Assembly: GCA_020636225.1 (NCBI GenBank)
Contig: JACJYI010000004.1
Span: forward strand, 372,001-436,000
DNA: 64,000 bases
Source: Lewinellaceae bacterium
Lineage (GTDB): Bacteria; Bacteroidota; Bacteroidia; Chitinophagales; Saprospiraceae
Direction: 5' to 3'
Shown piece by piece: positions 63,501 through 64,000 of this stretch. Numbering within the stretch: the stretch's first letter is position 1; the number at the start of each line of letters is the position of its first letter. The notes beneath the pieces are model-generated. The model did no database searches. It saw only the letters and a list, made by a program, of their open reading frames with translations, and was not told where the DNA came from. Made by a program: the position numbers and the translations under genes.

Positions 63501-64000
63501 TTATTTGTCACCTGGGAAGGTGAACTGCGATTCATCGACCTCCACATTGGTCTCGATCTTGTCGAAGGTCAGTTGGGCCACCACCTGTCCATTGACTTTG
63601 GTGGTCATGGAGTGGGGCATCATCATGCCATCCACTTCGTCGTAATCGCTCAGGTATTGCTCGACCGGCATGCCTTTCATCTGACCTGCTGCGGCGAAGG
63701 TCCTGATCATGATGGGCACATAGCTTTCCGGATCAAAATAGTAGAAGCGATCATCGCCATCCTTCGTGGTGAGCTTGACCACCAGGGTCTTGACACCATC
63801 CACCTCCTCGGAGCTCTCCAGACTGGCCTTGTGGCCCTTCCGGGCATAGTCCATCAGGTCATCCTCAAACATCTGCTTGCCGGCTTCCGTGGATTCCTCG
63901 TCCGACTTCTTCTGTGGTTCCGTGCCACCCATGAACGGGTTGATCGTCCAGGCCGTCTGTCCGTCAAAGGCTTCGACAAACTGGGTACCCTGGATATCGA
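63501..64000 (-). CDS. LolA-like outer-membrane lipoprotein-sorting family protein, N-terminus outside window
   Basis: About 166 residues are visible; the frame is open at the window edge, so the start is missing. Segments FVEAFDGQTAWTINPFMGG, LVVKLTTKDGDDRFYYFDPE and VNGQVVAQLTFDKIETNVEV..FTFPGDK follow the DUF4292/LolA-like half-barrel pattern. It may bind lipoproteins or lipids in the periplasm. A terminator lies 25 bp after the stop. Confidence 0.65.
   Translation of the reverse strand, partial: DIQGTQFVEAFDGQTAWTINPFMGGTEPQKKSDEESTEAGKQMFEDDLMDYARKGHKASLESSEEVDGVKTLVVKLTTKDGDDRFYYFDPESYVPIMIRTFAAAGQMKGMPVEQYLSDYDEVDGMMMPHSMTTKVNGQVVAQLTFDKIETNVEVDESQFTFPGDK

Overview
The window carries about 45 supportable protein genes and no rRNA, complete tRNA, transposase or CRISPR array. 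It looks like a chromosomal piece of a member of the Bacteroidota, most likely Saprospiraceae-like. The evidence is at least seven secreted proteins (intact or broken) that end in the type IX secretion system (T9SS) C-terminal sorting domain (YPNP near its start, a G-x-Y-x-L strand near its end), Bacteroidota-typical families (DUF2723 membrane protein, DUF6495, Omp28-like, AlkB beside a PaaE-like reductase), scarce Shine-Dalgarno sequences, and a TAnnTTTG-type promoter box. The family-level assignment is inference.

Layout. 1-3.8 kb: DUF2723 membrane protein (partial), a tiny membrane protein, an RluA-type pseudouridine synthase and an MFS permease. 3.8-4.7 kb: repeats only. 4.7-20 kb: a minus-strand cluster of T9SS-exported proteins that has grown by duplication and then partly decayed. 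It has four related propeller-like proteins, two truncated C-terminal remnants, a tandem pair in which one copy has a nonsense codon, and a relic of a response-regulator gene. 20.1-22.6 kb: an apparent operon for a small protein, a multi-span membrane protein, a histidine kinase and a NarL/LuxR-type response regulator. 22.6-31.4 kb: a repeat-rich accessory region with a HigBA-type toxin-antitoxin pair, an orphan gene, a 23-nt tRNA 3'-end-like sequence and another T9SS protein bracketed by arrays of a ~180-bp repeat; the larger array alternates two unit types.

31.4-64 kb is mostly ordinary core genome: exonuclease III, two thioredoxin-fold exported proteins, a second MFS permease, DUF6495, a methyltransferase, adenosine deaminase, alkane hydroxylase AlkB diverging from its probable electron-donor reductase, a fluoride channel, a WecA/TagO-like transferase, HtpG, a large PNGase F-like T9SS protein, sigma-54 (RpoN), asparagine synthetase, a class III aminotransferase, a GH25 lysozyme lipoprotein, another T9SS protein, LpxD, a two-subunit NSS (MetPS-like) transporter, a BNR-repeat propeller protein and a partial LolA-like protein. 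A 441-bp tandem repeat (about 2.3 copies) lies at 34.7-35.7 kb.

The most interesting signals are (1) a GTAGTTCTAC-core element in front of the two-component operon and at three other non-coding places near secreted-protein genes, which may be the regulator's operator; (2) several unrelated intergenic repeats that all have a strict 7-nt period; and (3) the A-B-A-B-A-B repeat array beside a T9SS gene.
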